From positions 1-64,000 of the forward strand of contig CANPYK010000001.1 in NCBI GenBank assembly GCA_947588605.1: 64,000 nucleotides of DNA. Reading direction: 5' to 3'. Each line of letters opens with the position of its first letter. Position 1 is the stretch's first letter. Made by a program: the position numbers and the translations under genes. Below are positions 1 to 9,041 of this stretch, one piece after another. This stretch comes from an uncultured Oscillospiraceae bacterium (GTDB lineage Bacteria; Bacillota; Clostridia; Oscillospirales; Oscillospiraceae). The notes beneath the pieces are model-generated. The model was not told the DNA's origin. It was given only the letters and a program-made list of their open reading frames with translations, and did no database searches.

Positions 1-416
1 GTAGTCTAGCCCCTCCTACGGAGGGGTGGCCGAGCGAAGCGAGGCCGGGGTGGTTCCGTCTATCCCACCGCCCAAATCATCGTACCCGCCCCCGATTCAG
101 AGCCCTCCCCGCGGGGCGGGGAGGGGGAGGGGTGAGGTGGGAGCCGAAGGGCTGCAACCGGTTTCGATGAACGCACGCACCTCATCCGGCGCCTGCGGGC
201 GCCACCTTCCCCGCCCTGCGGGGAAGGCTGGGACGGGGGACGGGGGCTCGAATACCCCGCCGCCGCGGCGGCACCCCTTTTTCCGAAAAAGGGGTCGGGG
301 GAATAAGGTTGCGGCGCTTCGCGCCGCGTTTATAAAAAATTGCGCCGCAAAGCGGCGCAAACCTTTTTAAGCCCCCTCCTCGTAGGAGGGGGGCAGGGGG
401 GAAGCGAAGGTTGGAT
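1..416. repeat. GC-rich intergenic mosaic repeat cluster, copy 1
   Basis: No convincing gene. From about 76 to 416 the DNA is a long repeat found again at about 60885-61208, with the same order of modules: a CCCTCCCCGC/GCGGGGAGGG hairpin, the block around CCTCATCCGGCGCCTGCGGG, a CCTTTTTCCGAAAAAGG hairpin, a TTGCGCCGC/GCGGCGCAA stem followed by CCTTTTT, and a CCCCCTCCTCGTAGGAGGGG hairpin. Open frames here run through the hairpins on both strands and have no ribosome-binding site. Confidence 0.8.
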
Positions 417-445
417 AACTGAGTGGGCCCGTCCTGTGATTTTTC

Positions 446-474
446 TGGACATTTTCCCCTCCATAGTGTAAAAT
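446..474 (+). promoter_or_regulatory. Predicted sigma-A promoter of plsY
   Basis: TGGACA at 446-451, a 17-bp spacer, and TAAAAT at 469-474. The expected start of transcription is about 30 bases before the chosen plsY start codon. Confidence 0.6.
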
Positions 475-513
475 AGAAAAAATACCAGTTCTTTCTTGAA
501 GGGAGATGGGCTT

Positions 514-1131
514 GTGGAGGCTTTGCGTGTGGCGGCGGCGGGAGTTGTGGGGTATCTGCTGGGGTCCGTGTCCTTCGCGGTGGTGGTGTCGTATCTCATG
601 AGCCGCAAGGACATCCGCAATTACGGGTCCGGGAACGCCGGGGCCACCAATATGGCGCGGCTTTTTGGCATGGGCGCGGGCGTGCTGGTGTTCGCGCTGG
701 ACTTTTTGAAGACCGTGGCGGCCATGGCCCTGGGGCGGCTCATCGGGGGAAGGTACGGTTTTCTTCTGGCCGCCGTGGGGTGTATGCTGGGGCACTGCTT
801 CCCGGTGTTCTTCAAATTCAAGGGCGGCAAGGGCGTCTCCGTGGGGGCCGCGGCGGGGCTCATGTTCCACTGGAAGGTCTTCGTCATCATCGTGGCGGTG
901 TTTTTCATCACCGCCCTCCTCACCCGCCGCGTCTCCGCCGGGTCCGTGGTGTGCGCCCTGGCGTTCGTGCCGGGACAGCTCGTCGCCGGCATCCGCGACC
1001 CCTGGGCCCTGGCCGCCGGCGCTGTGATGGTCCTGACGGTGGAGATCATGCACCGGGAGAACATCAAACGCCTCCTCACCGGGCAGGAGAAGCCCTTCCG
1101 GGCGGGAAAGCTTTGGCCAAAACGGAAATAA
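514..1131 (+). CDS. plsY: Glycerol-3-phosphate acyltransferase PlsY
   Basis: Integral membrane enzyme that moves an acyl group from acyl-phosphate to glycerol-3-phosphate, the first step of phospholipid synthesis. The 205-residue product is hydrophobic throughout and has the family motifs GSGNAGATNMAR near residues 37-48 and KFKGGKGVSVGAA in the second cytoplasmic loop. I chose GTG at 514 because AAGGGAG at 499-505 sits 8 bases upstream; a TTG at 496 would overlap that site. The gene stands alone ahead of uppP, which has its own promoter-like sequence. Length and motifs are typical, so the call is secure. Confidence 0.93.
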   Translation: MEALRVAAAGVVGYLLGSVSFAVVVSYLMSRKDIRNYGSGNAGATNMARLFGMGAGVLVFALDFLKTVAAMALGRLIGGRYGFLLAAVGCMLGHCFPVFFKFKGGKGVSVGAAAGLMFHWKVFVIIVAVFFITALLTRRVSAGSVVCALAFVPGQLVAGIRDPWALAAGAVMVLTVEIMHRENIKRLLTGQEKPFRAGKLWPKRK

Positions 1132-1154
1132 TTTGCGAAAGCGCAAAAAAATTG

Positions 1155-1183
1155 TGGCATTTTTCACTGTTTCGTGGTATAGT
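1155..1183 (+). promoter_or_regulatory. Predicted promoter of uppP
   Basis: TGGCAT at 1155-1160, a 17-bp spacer, and TATAGT at 1178-1183 preceded by TGG, like an extended -10. It lies between the plsY stop and the uppP ribosome-binding site at about 1212-1219. Confidence 0.5.
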
Positions 1184-1226
1184 CATTATGTCTACTCATA
1201 TAGTTGTGTGTGAGGAGGAATGAACC

Positions 1227-2072
1227 GTGTCTATCATCAAGGCCATATTTCTCGGGCTCATCCAGGGCGTGAGCGAATTTTTGCCCATCTCCAGCTCCGG
1301 GCACCTGTCCATTTTCCAGAACCTCTTTTCCCTGGAGTACGCCGCGGACGACCACCTCCTTTTTGACGTGATGCTCCATGTGGGGACGCTGGCGGCGGTG
1401 TTCGTCTTCTACTGGAAGGACATCCGCGCCATGGCGAGGGACACCGTTTCCTTCGTCACCGGCGCCGGCGCGGAGGGGGACGAGGCGGGACGCTTCAAGC
1501 CCACGGTGCGGCTTTTGTTCCTTATCCTCGTGGCCACGCTCCCGCTGGTGCTCGTCCTTCCGTTCCACAGCGCGGTGGAGCGGCTTTCGAACAATACATA
1601 CTTCATCGCCTTCGCCCTCATCGTCACCGGCGTGCTCCTCTACATCTCCGGGAAGCTGGTGGAGGGCCGCCGCAACGAGAAGACCGCCTCCGTGCTGGAC
1701 GCCCTGGCGGTAGGCGCGGCCCAGGCCGTGGCCGTCATCCCAGGCCTGTCCCGGTCCGGGACCACCATCACCGTGGGCCTCAGCCGCGGCTTCCGGCGGG
1801 AATTCGCGGTGCGGTTTTCCTTCCTCATGTCCATCCCCGCCATTTTGGGCTCGGCCCTGGTGACCCTCATCAAGGCCATTGCCCAGGGCGGTATCGTGTG
1901 GGCCAATGTGCCCGCGTACATCATCGGCATGATCGTCGCCGGCGTGGTGGGCTACTTCGCCCTGGTGCTATTGAAGAAGCTCATCCTCTCCGGGGACGTG
2001 TTCGCGAAATTCGCCTACTACTGCTGGGGCGTGGGCGTGCTGACGCTGATCCTGTCCCTTTTCCTGGGGTAA
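1227..2072 (+). CDS. uppP: Undecaprenyl-diphosphatase UppP/BacA
   Basis: Membrane phosphatase that converts undecaprenyl diphosphate to the monophosphate carrier used by peptidoglycan and wall-polymer synthesis; it also gives bacitracin tolerance in other species. The 281-residue protein has the two BacA signatures: EFLPISSSGHL near residues 17-27 and PGLSRSGTTITVGL near residues 172-185. Translation starts at GTG 1227, 7 bases after GAGGAGGA. It precedes ftsK and other envelope genes, in line with a lipid-carrier recycling role. Confidence 0.95.
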   Translation: MSIIKAIFLGLIQGVSEFLPISSSGHLSIFQNLFSLEYAADDHLLFDVMLHVGTLAAVFVFYWKDIRAMARDTVSFVTGAGAEGDEAGRFKPTVRLLFLILVATLPLVLVLPFHSAVERLSNNTYFIAFALIVTGVLLYISGKLVEGRRNEKTASVLDALAVGAAQAVAVIPGLSRSGTTITVGLSRGFRREFAVRFSFLMSIPAILGSALVTLIKAIAQGGIVWANVPAYIIGMIVAGVVGYFALVLLKKLILSGDVFAKFAYYCWGVGVLTLILSLFLG

Positions 2073-2111
2073 TGCGGCCCCCAGGGGCACAATTCTTTTC
2101 GAGGTAACAAA

Positions 2112-4826
2112 ATGGCAGAACAAAAGAAAAAAACTGCTGCCGGGGGTTCCTCCGGCAGCAAAGCTTCCTCCGGGAAAAAACAGGCCCCGGCCAAGTCCGG
2201 GACCTCCTCCAAGAGCCGGAGCGCGGACCGCGCGGCGGCGGAGAAGAAGGCGGAGGCCCTGCGCCGCCAGAGGCGGCGGAGCGTGGCGGCCCTTATCCTC
2301 TTCGCCCTGGGCGTCTGCGCCTTGCTGGGGTATTTCACCTCCGACGGCGTGGTGATCCGCCTTTTGCGGGGGCTTCTGACGGGCCTTCTGGGCGGGGGGT
2401 TCTACCTCCTGCCGCCCATGCTCCTGGTTGCGGCGGGACTGCTCCTGCTGTGCCGGGAGAAGAACGCCGGGACCCGCGCCGTCTGCGCCCTTTTCGTGCC
2501 GCTGCTGGTGGCGGCCTTTTGCCAGGTCTTCCATAAGAACGCCCCGGCGCTGAGCTTCAAAATGTTCCCCGCCCTCTGGAACGACGGGCAGTCCATCCTG
2601 GGCGGCGGCGTCCTGGGTGGGTGCGTCACGGCGGTCTTCAAGGCGCTTTTCGGCAAGGTGGGCACCTTCATCGTGCTGGCGTGCCTGAGTATCCTGGTGC
2701 TCATGAACGTCGCCGGCCTCACCCTCAGCGCCATCGTGGACATGGTCCGGGAGGGCCGGGAGGACCGGGCCCAGCGCCGGGAGCGGCAGCTGGAGGAGCT
2801 GATGAGCGAGCCGGAAAAGGAGGAGCCCGTCCGGGAAAAGCCGGAAGCCAAGGCCCCGCCGGCCCGTTCCAAGCCCCGCCGCGCCGCCATCGACATCCCC
2901 ATGGACGACGAGCCGGCCCCGGAGACCCCGGAAAAGCCGGAAAAACAGGAAAAGCCGAAAAAAGAGGGCTTCTTCAATAAGCGCCCCAACGCCCCCGCGC
3001 CGGACAGCGTCTTCGCGCCCCCGGAGGAAAAGCCCGCCGAGGAAGCGCCCCACGCCCCCGTGGAGGTGGAGTACATCAAGCGCGAGCCGGAGCCCGCGCC
3101 CGAGCCCGTCAAGCCCGAGCCCAAGCCCGCCCCCGCGCCCATCCCGGAGCCGGCCCCGGAGCCTAAAATTACGCCCGCCGCCCCGCCGTCCAAGCCGGAC
3201 GCGGCAAATGAGGCCGGCGAGATCGCCACCCTCATCGAGGAGAAGGCCAAGCACGACCTTGCCGAGGCCGCCCAGGTCTACCGCTTCCCGCCGGTGTCCC
3301 TCTTAAACGAGCCGGTGCGCACCGGCACCAAGGACAGCCAGGACGAGCTGGCCGCCACCAAGGAGCGGCTGGAGCTGTGCCTGCGGTCCTTCGGCGTCAA
3401 CGTCACCGTCTCCAACATCGTCCACGGCCCCTCCATCACCCGCTACGAGATGGAGCTGGAGATCGGCGTCAAGCTCAACAAGCTCACGAACCTGGCCGAC
3501 GACATCGCCCTCGCCCTCGGCGTCTCCGGCGTGCGTATCGCCGCCATCCCCAACCGCATCAGCACCGTGGGCATCGAGGTCCCCAACAAGAACGTCTCCA
3601 CCGTCTACCTCCGGGAGATCATCACCGCCCCGGAGTTCACCAACGCCAAGTCCAAGCTCACCTTCGCCATCGGCAAAAATATCTCCGGCGACGTGATGGT
3701 GGGCAACATCTCCAAGCTCCCCCATCTCCTGGTGGCCGGCACCACGGGCTCGGGCAAATCGGTGTGCTTAAACTCCCTCATCCTCAGCCTTCTCTATAAG
3801 GCCACGCCGGAGGAGGTCAAGTTCATCATGGTGGACCCCAAGATGGTGGAGTTCAAGATCTACAACGGCATCCCGCACCTCCTCATCCCCGTGGTCACGG
3901 AGGCCAAGAAGGCCGCCGGGGCCCTCCAGTGGGCGGTGGTGGAGATGATGAAGCGCTACCGCACCTTCTCCGACGCCGGGGCCAGGGACATCGCCAGCTA
4001 CAACCAGCAGCTGGACGCGGACACGCCCAAGATGCCCCAGATCGTGATCATCATCGACGAGCTTGCCGACCTCATGATGATCGCCGCCAAGGAGGTGGAG
4101 GAATCCATCTGCCGCGTGGCCCAGATGGGCCGCGCCGCCGGCGTGCACCTGGTCATCGCCACCCAGAGCCCCCGGGCGGACGTGATCACCGGCCTTATGA
4201 AGGCCAACATCCCCAGCCGCATCGCCCTGAAGGTCGCCTCCAGCCTGGAGTCCCGGATCATCCTGGACGCCGGCGGCGCGGCGGACAAGCTGGTGGGCAA
4301 CGGCGATATGCTCTTCGCCCCCATCGGCGCTTCTAAGCCCGCCCGCATCCAGGGCACCTGGGTCAGTGACGAGGAGCGGGAGCAGGTGGTGGAGTTCGTC
4401 AAGAGCCAGGGCGAGGTCAGCTACTCCGAGGACGTCATTTACGAGATCGAGAAGGCCGTCCAGGACAAGGAGAGCGGTGGCAAGAACGCCCCCGCCCCCG
4501 CCGGGGACGACAAGTTCAAGGACTACGACGAGCTCCTGCCCCAGGCCGCCGAGATCATCTTCGAGACGAAGATCGCCAGCGTCAGCGCCCTCCAGCGCCG
4601 CTTAAAGCTGGGCTACGCCCGGGCCGCGCGCATCGTGGACCAGCTGGAAGAGGTAGGCGTCCTCGGCCCCTTCGAGGGCTCCAAGCCCCGCCAGATCGTG
4701 ATGACCTACCAGCAGTGGCAGGAGATGCAGTTCATCCACGGCACCGCCCCCATCGCCCCCGCCGCCGACCAGACCATGACCTCCGCCGCCGACCTCTTCG
4801 AAGACGAGCCGCCAGACGAGGAATAA
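2112..4826 (+). CDS. ftsK: DNA translocase FtsK/SpoIIIE
   Basis: ATP-driven double-stranded DNA pump that clears chromosomes from the division or sporulation septum. The 904-residue protein has a Lys/Ser/Ala-rich start, hydrophobic membrane segments between about residues 57 and 207, a long Pro/Glu/Lys-rich linker (about 225-375), and the RecA-like motor with Walker A GTTGSGKSV (about 544-552) and Walker B IIIIDELADLMM (about 643-654). The last 70 or so residues before the acidic tail look like the winged-helix gamma domain that reads orienting DNA sequences. The sequence alone cannot separate FtsK from SpoIIIE. A clear terminator follows. Confidence 0.93.
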   Translation: MAEQKKKTAAGGSSGSKASSGKKQAPAKSGTSSKSRSADRAAAEKKAEALRRQRRRSVAALILFALGVCALLGYFTSDGVVIRLLRGLLTGLLGGGFYLLPPMLLVAAGLLLLCREKNAGTRAVCALFVPLLVAAFCQVFHKNAPALSFKMFPALWNDGQSILGGGVLGGCVTAVFKALFGKVGTFIVLACLSILVLMNVAGLTLSAIVDMVREGREDRAQRRERQLEELMSEPEKEEPVREKPEAKAPPARSKPRRAAIDIPMDDEPAPETPEKPEKQEKPKKEGFFNKRPNAPAPDSVFAPPEEKPAEEAPHAPVEVEYIKREPEPAPEPVKPEPKPAPAPIPEPAPEPKITPAAPPSKPDAANEAGEIATLIEEKAKHDLAEAAQVYRFPPVSLLNEPVRTGTKDSQDELAATKERLELCLRSFGVNVTVSNIVHGPSITRYEMELEIGVKLNKLTNLADDIALALGVSGVRIAAIPNRISTVGIEVPNKNVSTVYLREIITAPEFTNAKSKLTFAIGKNISGDVMVGNISKLPHLLVAGTTGSGKSVCLNSLILSLLYKATPEEVKFIMVDPKMVEFKIYNGIPHLLIPVVTEAKKAAGALQWAVVEMMKRYRTFSDAGARDIASYNQQLDADTPKMPQIVIIIDELADLMMIAAKEVEESICRVAQMGRAAGVHLVIATQSPRADVITGLMKANIPSRIALKVASSLESRIILDAGGAADKLVGNGDMLFAPIGASKPARIQGTWVSDEEREQVVEFVKSQGEVSYSEDVIYEIEKAVQDKESGGKNAPAPAGDDKFKDYDELLPQAAEIIFETKIASVSALQRRLKLGYARAARIVDQLEEVGVLGPFEGSKPRQIVMTYQQWQEMQFIHGTAPIAPAADQTMTSAADLFEDEPPDEE

Positions 4827-4839
4827 AAACGCTATGCCA

Positions 4840-4869
4840 TTGCCCCTCCCGCCCGGAGGGGCAATTTTT
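4840..4869 (+). terminator. Intrinsic terminator of ftsK
   Basis: Perfect 10-bp stem TTGCCCCTCC/GGAGGGGCAA with a 5-base loop, followed by TTTTT. Confidence 0.88.
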
Positions 4870-4909
4870 CTGGCGCGGCCGGCGGAGGGCAACCCGCGGG
4901 GAATATGGG

Positions 4910-4938
4910 TTGAAAAGGCGGAGAGGATGTGGTATAAT
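4910..4938 (+). promoter_or_regulatory. Predicted sigma-A promoter of the murJ-glycan operon
   Basis: TTGAAA at 4910-4915, a 17-bp spacer, and TATAAT at 4933-4938, between the ftsK terminator and the murJ ribosome-binding site. Genes down to 12254 follow with overlaps or tiny gaps, so this probably drives the whole surface-glycan cluster. Confidence 0.75.
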
Positions 4939-4970
4939 TGGTCGTTAGCGATGTATAAAGAGGTGGCCTT

Positions 4971-6512
4971 GTGAAGGAGAAGAAGAAAAACCCGGCGGTC
5001 ACGGTGGGGGTGATGATGGGCATCACCCTCGGGGGGAAGGTGCTGGGGCTTGTCAGGGACAGGCTGTTGACGGTGAATTACGGCTCCGGCAGCGAGGCCA
5101 ACGCCTTTTTGACGGCAAGCCGCATCCCACGGGTGTTTTTTGACACCGTTTTTGCCTCCGCCATCTCCGCGTGCCTCATCCCCGTGCTGGGGGAGGTGCT
5201 GACGAAGCGGGGGAAGCGGGACGCCTTCCGGTTTGCCGGGAACTTCATGACGGTGATGGGGGTGCTGTGCGCCGTGCTCACGGCGCTGGGGACGGTGTTC
5301 GCCCCGCAGCTCACGGCGCTCTTTGCCGACGGGTACGACGCGGAGACGGCGGCGCTGTGCGCCGACCTCACGCGGATCATGATGCCCACGGTCTTCTTCA
5401 CCGGCCTTGCCTTTTCCTTCGTGGGCATTTTGCAGACCTTTGACGAATTCAACATCCCCGCCGCCATCAGCCTCATCTCGAATCTGGCGGTCATCGTCTA
5501 CTACGTGACGCTCAACGACCGGTACGGCATCACGGGGCTCGCCGTGGCGTTTCTGGCGGCCTGGGCGCTCCAGGCGCTGGTGCAGATCCCGGCGCTGTGG
5601 AAAAAGGGGTTCCGGTTCCGGCCCTCCCTGTCCCTCCGAAACGACGACATGAAAAAGGTGGGGCGGCTTCTCCTGCCCGTGATGGTGAGCACCTGGGTCC
5701 TGCCCATCAACCAGACGGTGAACTCTAAGTTCGGCTCCCGGCTCTTCGACGGGGCGGGGGTGTCCGCCGTGGAGCACGCCTACACGCTTTACACCGTCAT
5801 TGCCGGAGTATTCGTGCTGTCCGTCACCAACTACGTCTTCCCCCGGATGTCCAAGGAGTCCGCCGCCGGGGAGGCGGGGACGCTGCGGCAGACCCTGCGG
5901 GACACGCTCCACACCACGCTTTTCGTGGTGGCCCCCATGACGGCGGGGCTGGCGGTGATGGCGCGGCCCCTGGTGGCGTTCATCTTCGGCGGGGGAGAGT
6001 TCGGGGATTTCTCCGTGTCCATCACCTCTCGGGCACTGAGTATCATGGCCCTGGGGATGGTGGGGTACGCCGTCCAGGCGGTGGTCTCCCGGGCGTACTT
6101 TGCCGGCCAGTCCGGGAAGACGCCGCTGATCGCCGGCGCCGTCTCCATCGCGGTGAACGCCGCGCTGTGCGCGGTGCTGACGCCGCTCTGGGACGTGGCG
6201 GGGATCGCCGCCGCCTCGGCGGTGTCCTTCACCGTCAACGCCCTGGTGCTGGCCTTGCCGCTCCGGCGGCGGGGGCTGGGGTTCCTGGATAAGGCGTTCA
6301 TGCTGGACATGGCCAAGCTCCTGGCGGCCACGGCCCTCATGGCCGCCGCCGTATGGGGGGTCATGGAGCTCCTGGACGGGCGCGTGGGGAAGCTTTTGGC
6401 GCTCCTTGTGCCCGCCGCCGTAGGGGTGGCGGTGTACGCCGCGCTGACTGTGATCATGAAGGTCCCCGAGACGAAGACCGTGATGGGGGCCGTGAAGAAA
6501 AGATTGAGGTGA
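4971..6512 (+). CDS. murJ: Lipid II flippase MurJ (MviN family)
   Basis: Multi-span membrane protein that flips undecaprenyl-linked peptidoglycan precursors across the membrane. The 513 residues are almost continuously hydrophobic, in line with the 14-helix MOP fold. Family-like stretches include the N-terminal GKVLGLVRDRLL and FGSRLFDGAGVSA in the middle. Starts at GTG 4971 after AAAGAGG. It is first in a transcript continuing into an O-antigen-ligase-like gene and glycosyltransferases only 4 bases on, so a flippase for another lipid-linked glycan cannot be excluded. Confidence 0.88.
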   Translation: MKEKKKNPAVTVGVMMGITLGGKVLGLVRDRLLTVNYGSGSEANAFLTASRIPRVFFDTVFASAISACLIPVLGEVLTKRGKRDAFRFAGNFMTVMGVLCAVLTALGTVFAPQLTALFADGYDAETAALCADLTRIMMPTVFFTGLAFSFVGILQTFDEFNIPAAISLISNLAVIVYYVTLNDRYGITGLAVAFLAAWALQALVQIPALWKKGFRFRPSLSLRNDDMKKVGRLLLPVMVSTWVLPINQTVNSKFGSRLFDGAGVSAVEHAYTLYTVIAGVFVLSVTNYVFPRMSKESAAGEAGTLRQTLRDTLHTTLFVVAPMTAGLAVMARPLVAFIFGGGEFGDFSVSITSRALSIMALGMVGYAVQAVVSRAYFAGQSGKTPLIAGAVSIAVNAALCAVLTPLWDVAGIAAASAVSFTVNALVLALPLRRRGLGFLDKAFMLDMAKLLAATALMAAAVWGVMELLDGRVGKLLALLVPAAVGVAVYAALTVIMKVPETKTVMGAVKKRLR

Positions 6513-6516
6513 CCTT

Positions 6517-7923
6517 GTGAAGGAAATATTCAAGCACAGCCTCATCGTCCGGGGCCTTACCGCCGCGGCGGGGTGGATCGACCGCCAGTGGCGGAAAAGC
6601 TGGCTGGCGCTGGCCCTCACCGGCTCCGGCGTCGCGCGCGGGGGGTCGCTGGCGGGAAAAATAGGCCACGGCGTCCACGAGGGGCTGTGGCGGGTCTTCC
6701 ACGCCCTGCGGCTGGACAGGCTCTCCGAGGGGTCCGTTTTTACGAAGGAATTTTTCTGGCTGGGGCTGACGGTCTTCCTGGCCCCGCTCCTGCCCACCAT
6801 GGCGGTGCTGGCGCTGGCGCTGATCGCCATGGGCTCCGTGGCCCTGGGCTACGCCCGGGACCGGGGGAGAAGGGCGATGTACTCCCCGGTGAAGAAGTGG
6901 TTCGTGGCCTACGGCCTGGTGTACGCCGTCTCGGCGGCCTTTTCGCTGGCGCTGGAGAGCACGGCGAAGGCCGCGCTGATGACCGTGACCTTCGCCCTTT
7001 TCGCCGTGGCGATGCTGGACACCCACCGGACCTGCGCCGACGGAAAGCGCCTTGTCACCCTGCTGGTGGCCGGCGGGACGCTGGTGGCGGGATACGGCAT
7101 CCTCCAAGCGGTCCTGGGAGGCGAGACTTCGGCCAAGTGGATCGACGAGAGGCTTTTCAGCGACATTTCCACGCGGGTGTACTCCACCCTGGACAACCCC
7201 AACATACTTTCGGAGTATCTTCTGCTCATCATCCCCCTGGGCGTGGCGCTGGCGGTCAACGCCAGGACCGCCAACGGGCGCATTGCGGCGCTCTTCGCCA
7301 CGGCGGTGATGGTGGGGTGCATGTTCCTCACCTGGTCCCGGGCCGGATGGGTGGGGCTGCTGGCGGAGCTGGCCCTTTTCCTGGTGCTGATGGACAGGCG
7401 GTTCCTTCTGCCGGGGCTCCTGTGCGCGGCGGTGGGGGTGGCGGCCCTGCCCCAGGGGATCCTGGACAGGCTCCTGAGCGTGGGGTCCATGGCCGACAGC
7501 TCGGCCTACTACCGGTTCAGCATCTGGACGGGCACCATGCGGATGCTCCGGGATTGCTGGCTGGCCGGGGTAGGCCCCGGGGCCTTCTCCGTGATCTACC
7601 CCCAGTATTCCCTGAACGCCGCTATTGCCAAGCACGCCCACAACCTCTATTTCCAACTGATGTGCGACTCCGGTGTTCTGGGCATCCTCACCTTCGGCGG
7701 GCTTGTGGGGTCGGCCCTGAGGGCCGCCGTGGGGGCGATCTCCCGCGGGGCGGAGAAGGAGCGGCGCGTCCTGCTCCTGGCCCTGCTCTCCGGCGTGGCC
7801 GGGTTCCTGCTCCAGTCCGTGGCGGAGTACAGCTTTTATAATTACCGGGTCATGCTGGTATTTTTCATCGTCATCGGCCTCATCGGGGCCCTGTCGGCAA
7901 GGGAGACGGAGGGAACGGCATGA
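6517..7923 (+). CDS. O-antigen ligase/polymerase-like membrane protein
   Basis: Predicted multi-span membrane enzyme of the Wzy/WaaL type that joins or polymerises lipid-linked glycans outside the membrane. The 468-residue protein carries features usual for the family: TWSRAGWVGLL in a membrane segment near residue 270 and the external-loop region GVGPGAFS...KHAHNLYFQL near residues 350-380, whose His residues are normally conserved. Its GTG start lies 4 bases after the murJ stop, and its stop overlaps the next start in ATGA, so it is translationally coupled. The exact polymer is unknown; CsaB downstream suggests a secondary cell-wall polysaccharide. Confidence 0.8.
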   Translation: MKEIFKHSLIVRGLTAAAGWIDRQWRKSWLALALTGSGVARGGSLAGKIGHGVHEGLWRVFHALRLDRLSEGSVFTKEFFWLGLTVFLAPLLPTMAVLALALIAMGSVALGYARDRGRRAMYSPVKKWFVAYGLVYAVSAAFSLALESTAKAALMTVTFALFAVAMLDTHRTCADGKRLVTLLVAGGTLVAGYGILQAVLGGETSAKWIDERLFSDISTRVYSTLDNPNILSEYLLLIIPLGVALAVNARTANGRIAALFATAVMVGCMFLTWSRAGWVGLLAELALFLVLMDRRFLLPGLLCAAVGVAALPQGILDRLLSVGSMADSSAYYRFSIWTGTMRMLRDCWLAGVGPGAFSVIYPQYSLNAAIAKHAHNLYFQLMCDSGVLGILTFGGLVGSALRAAVGAISRGAEKERRVLLLALLSGVAGFLLQSVAEYSFYNYRVMLVFFIVIGLIGALSARETEGTA

Positions 7924-9041
7924 TCAAGGTGCTCAATATCCTCAGTGATACGAATATCGGCGGCGCGGGCCGGGCGGTGCTCAACTACCTGGAGTTCATG
8001 GACCGGGAGCGCTTTGAGGCGGCGGCGTGCGTGCCCAAAGGGAGCCTGCTGGTAGGGCCCCTGGAGCGGCAGGGCGTCCGGGTCCTTCAGGTGGACGCCA
8101 TGGAGGACAGGTCCCTGGACCTGAAGGCCCTGGGACCCCTGCGGCGGGCCATCCGAAGCTGTGGGCCGGATATCGTCCACACCCACGGGTCCCTGTCCGG
8201 GAGGCTGGCGGCGTCCATGGAGAAAAAGCCGGTGATCTTTACCCGGCATTCGGCCTTTCCCTTCCCGGACCGGGTGACAAAGACGCCTCTGCGGTACGTC
8301 TACCGGGCGCTCTACACCCACTGGGCGGACAGGATCATCGTCATCTCCCCGGCGGGGGCGAAGCTCCTGACGGATCTGGGCGTGCCGGAGGGAAGACTGG
8401 AGGTCATGATGAACGGCGTCAAGCCCCTGACGCGCCGGCCCCTTTCCGAACGGGCCGCCTTTCGGCGGGAATACGGCATCGGGCCGGAGGAGCTGGTGGC
8501 GGTGATGGTGTCCAGGATCGAGGAGTACAAGGGGCACCTGGACGTTCTGGAGGCCATGGACCGCCTGCGGGACGAGGGCGTGCGGCTGATCGTCGCCGGC
8601 ACGGGGTCCTTTGAGGAGCAGGTCCGGCGGCGGGCGGAGGAGTTGAAGCTGGGGGACCTGGTGGTCTTTACCGGCTTTTTGGAGGACGTGGCGCCGGTGA
8701 TGAGCGTGGCGGACGTGCAGATCAACGCTTCGTACCTGTCGGAGACCTCCAGCCTCGCCCTCATCGAGGGCATGAGCCTGGGCGTCCCCGCCGTGGCGAC
8801 GGACTGCTGCGGGAACCCGTGGCTCGTGGAGGACGGCGTCTCGGGCCTACTGTTCCCGCCCAGGGACGGCGCGGCCCTGGCGGAGATCCTGAGAAGGCTT
8901 GCCAGGGAACGGGGCGAGGTCGAAAGGCTGGGCATCGGCGCCAGAAGAGCGTATCTCAGGGACTTCACCGGAGAGCGGTACGCCGCGCGCATCGAGAAAG
9001 TATATGCAAGGGTCATGGAGGAGCGATATGGAAAAAAATAA
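7920..9041 (+). CDS. GT4 family glycosyltransferase
   Basis: Retaining GT-B glycosyltransferase, probably using a nucleotide-sugar to extend a surface glycan. The 373-residue protein has the N-terminal glycine-rich start DTNIGGAGRAVLNYL and the C-terminal nucleotide-binding EX7E pair (about Glu275 and Glu283 in SETSSLALIEGM). Its start overlaps the upstream stop (ATGA) and its last 14 bases overlap the next gene, placing it firmly in the glycan operon. Donor and acceptor cannot be told from sequence. Confidence 0.88.
   Translation: MIKVLNILSDTNIGGAGRAVLNYLEFMDRERFEAAACVPKGSLLVGPLERQGVRVLQVDAMEDRSLDLKALGPLRRAIRSCGPDIVHTHGSLSGRLAASMEKKPVIFTRHSAFPFPDRVTKTPLRYVYRALYTHWADRIIVISPAGAKLLTDLGVPEGRLEVMMNGVKPLTRRPLSERAAFRREYGIGPEELVAVMVSRIEEYKGHLDVLEAMDRLRDEGVRLIVAGTGSFEEQVRRRAEELKLGDLVVFTGFLEDVAPVMSVADVQINASYLSETSSLALIEGMSLGVPAVATDCCGNPWLVEDGVSGLLFPPRDGAALAEILRRLARERGEVERLGIGARRAYLRDFTGERYAARIEKVYARVMEERYGKK

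Noticed and set aside
26-370. Overlapping frames of 87-114 codons on both strands
   Set aside because: They run through hairpin repeats also found at 61 kb, have no ribosome-binding site, and the proteins are Pro/Arg/Gly-rich shadow sequence.
1132-1150. TTTGCG/CGCAAA hairpin as terminator of plsY
   Set aside because: Only 6 bp and followed by A rather than T residues on the plus strand.
8899-9027. Longer start for the first DUF4330-like gene
   Set aside because: It would lie inside the preceding glycosyltransferase; ATG 9028 gives a natural basic N-terminus and membrane helix.
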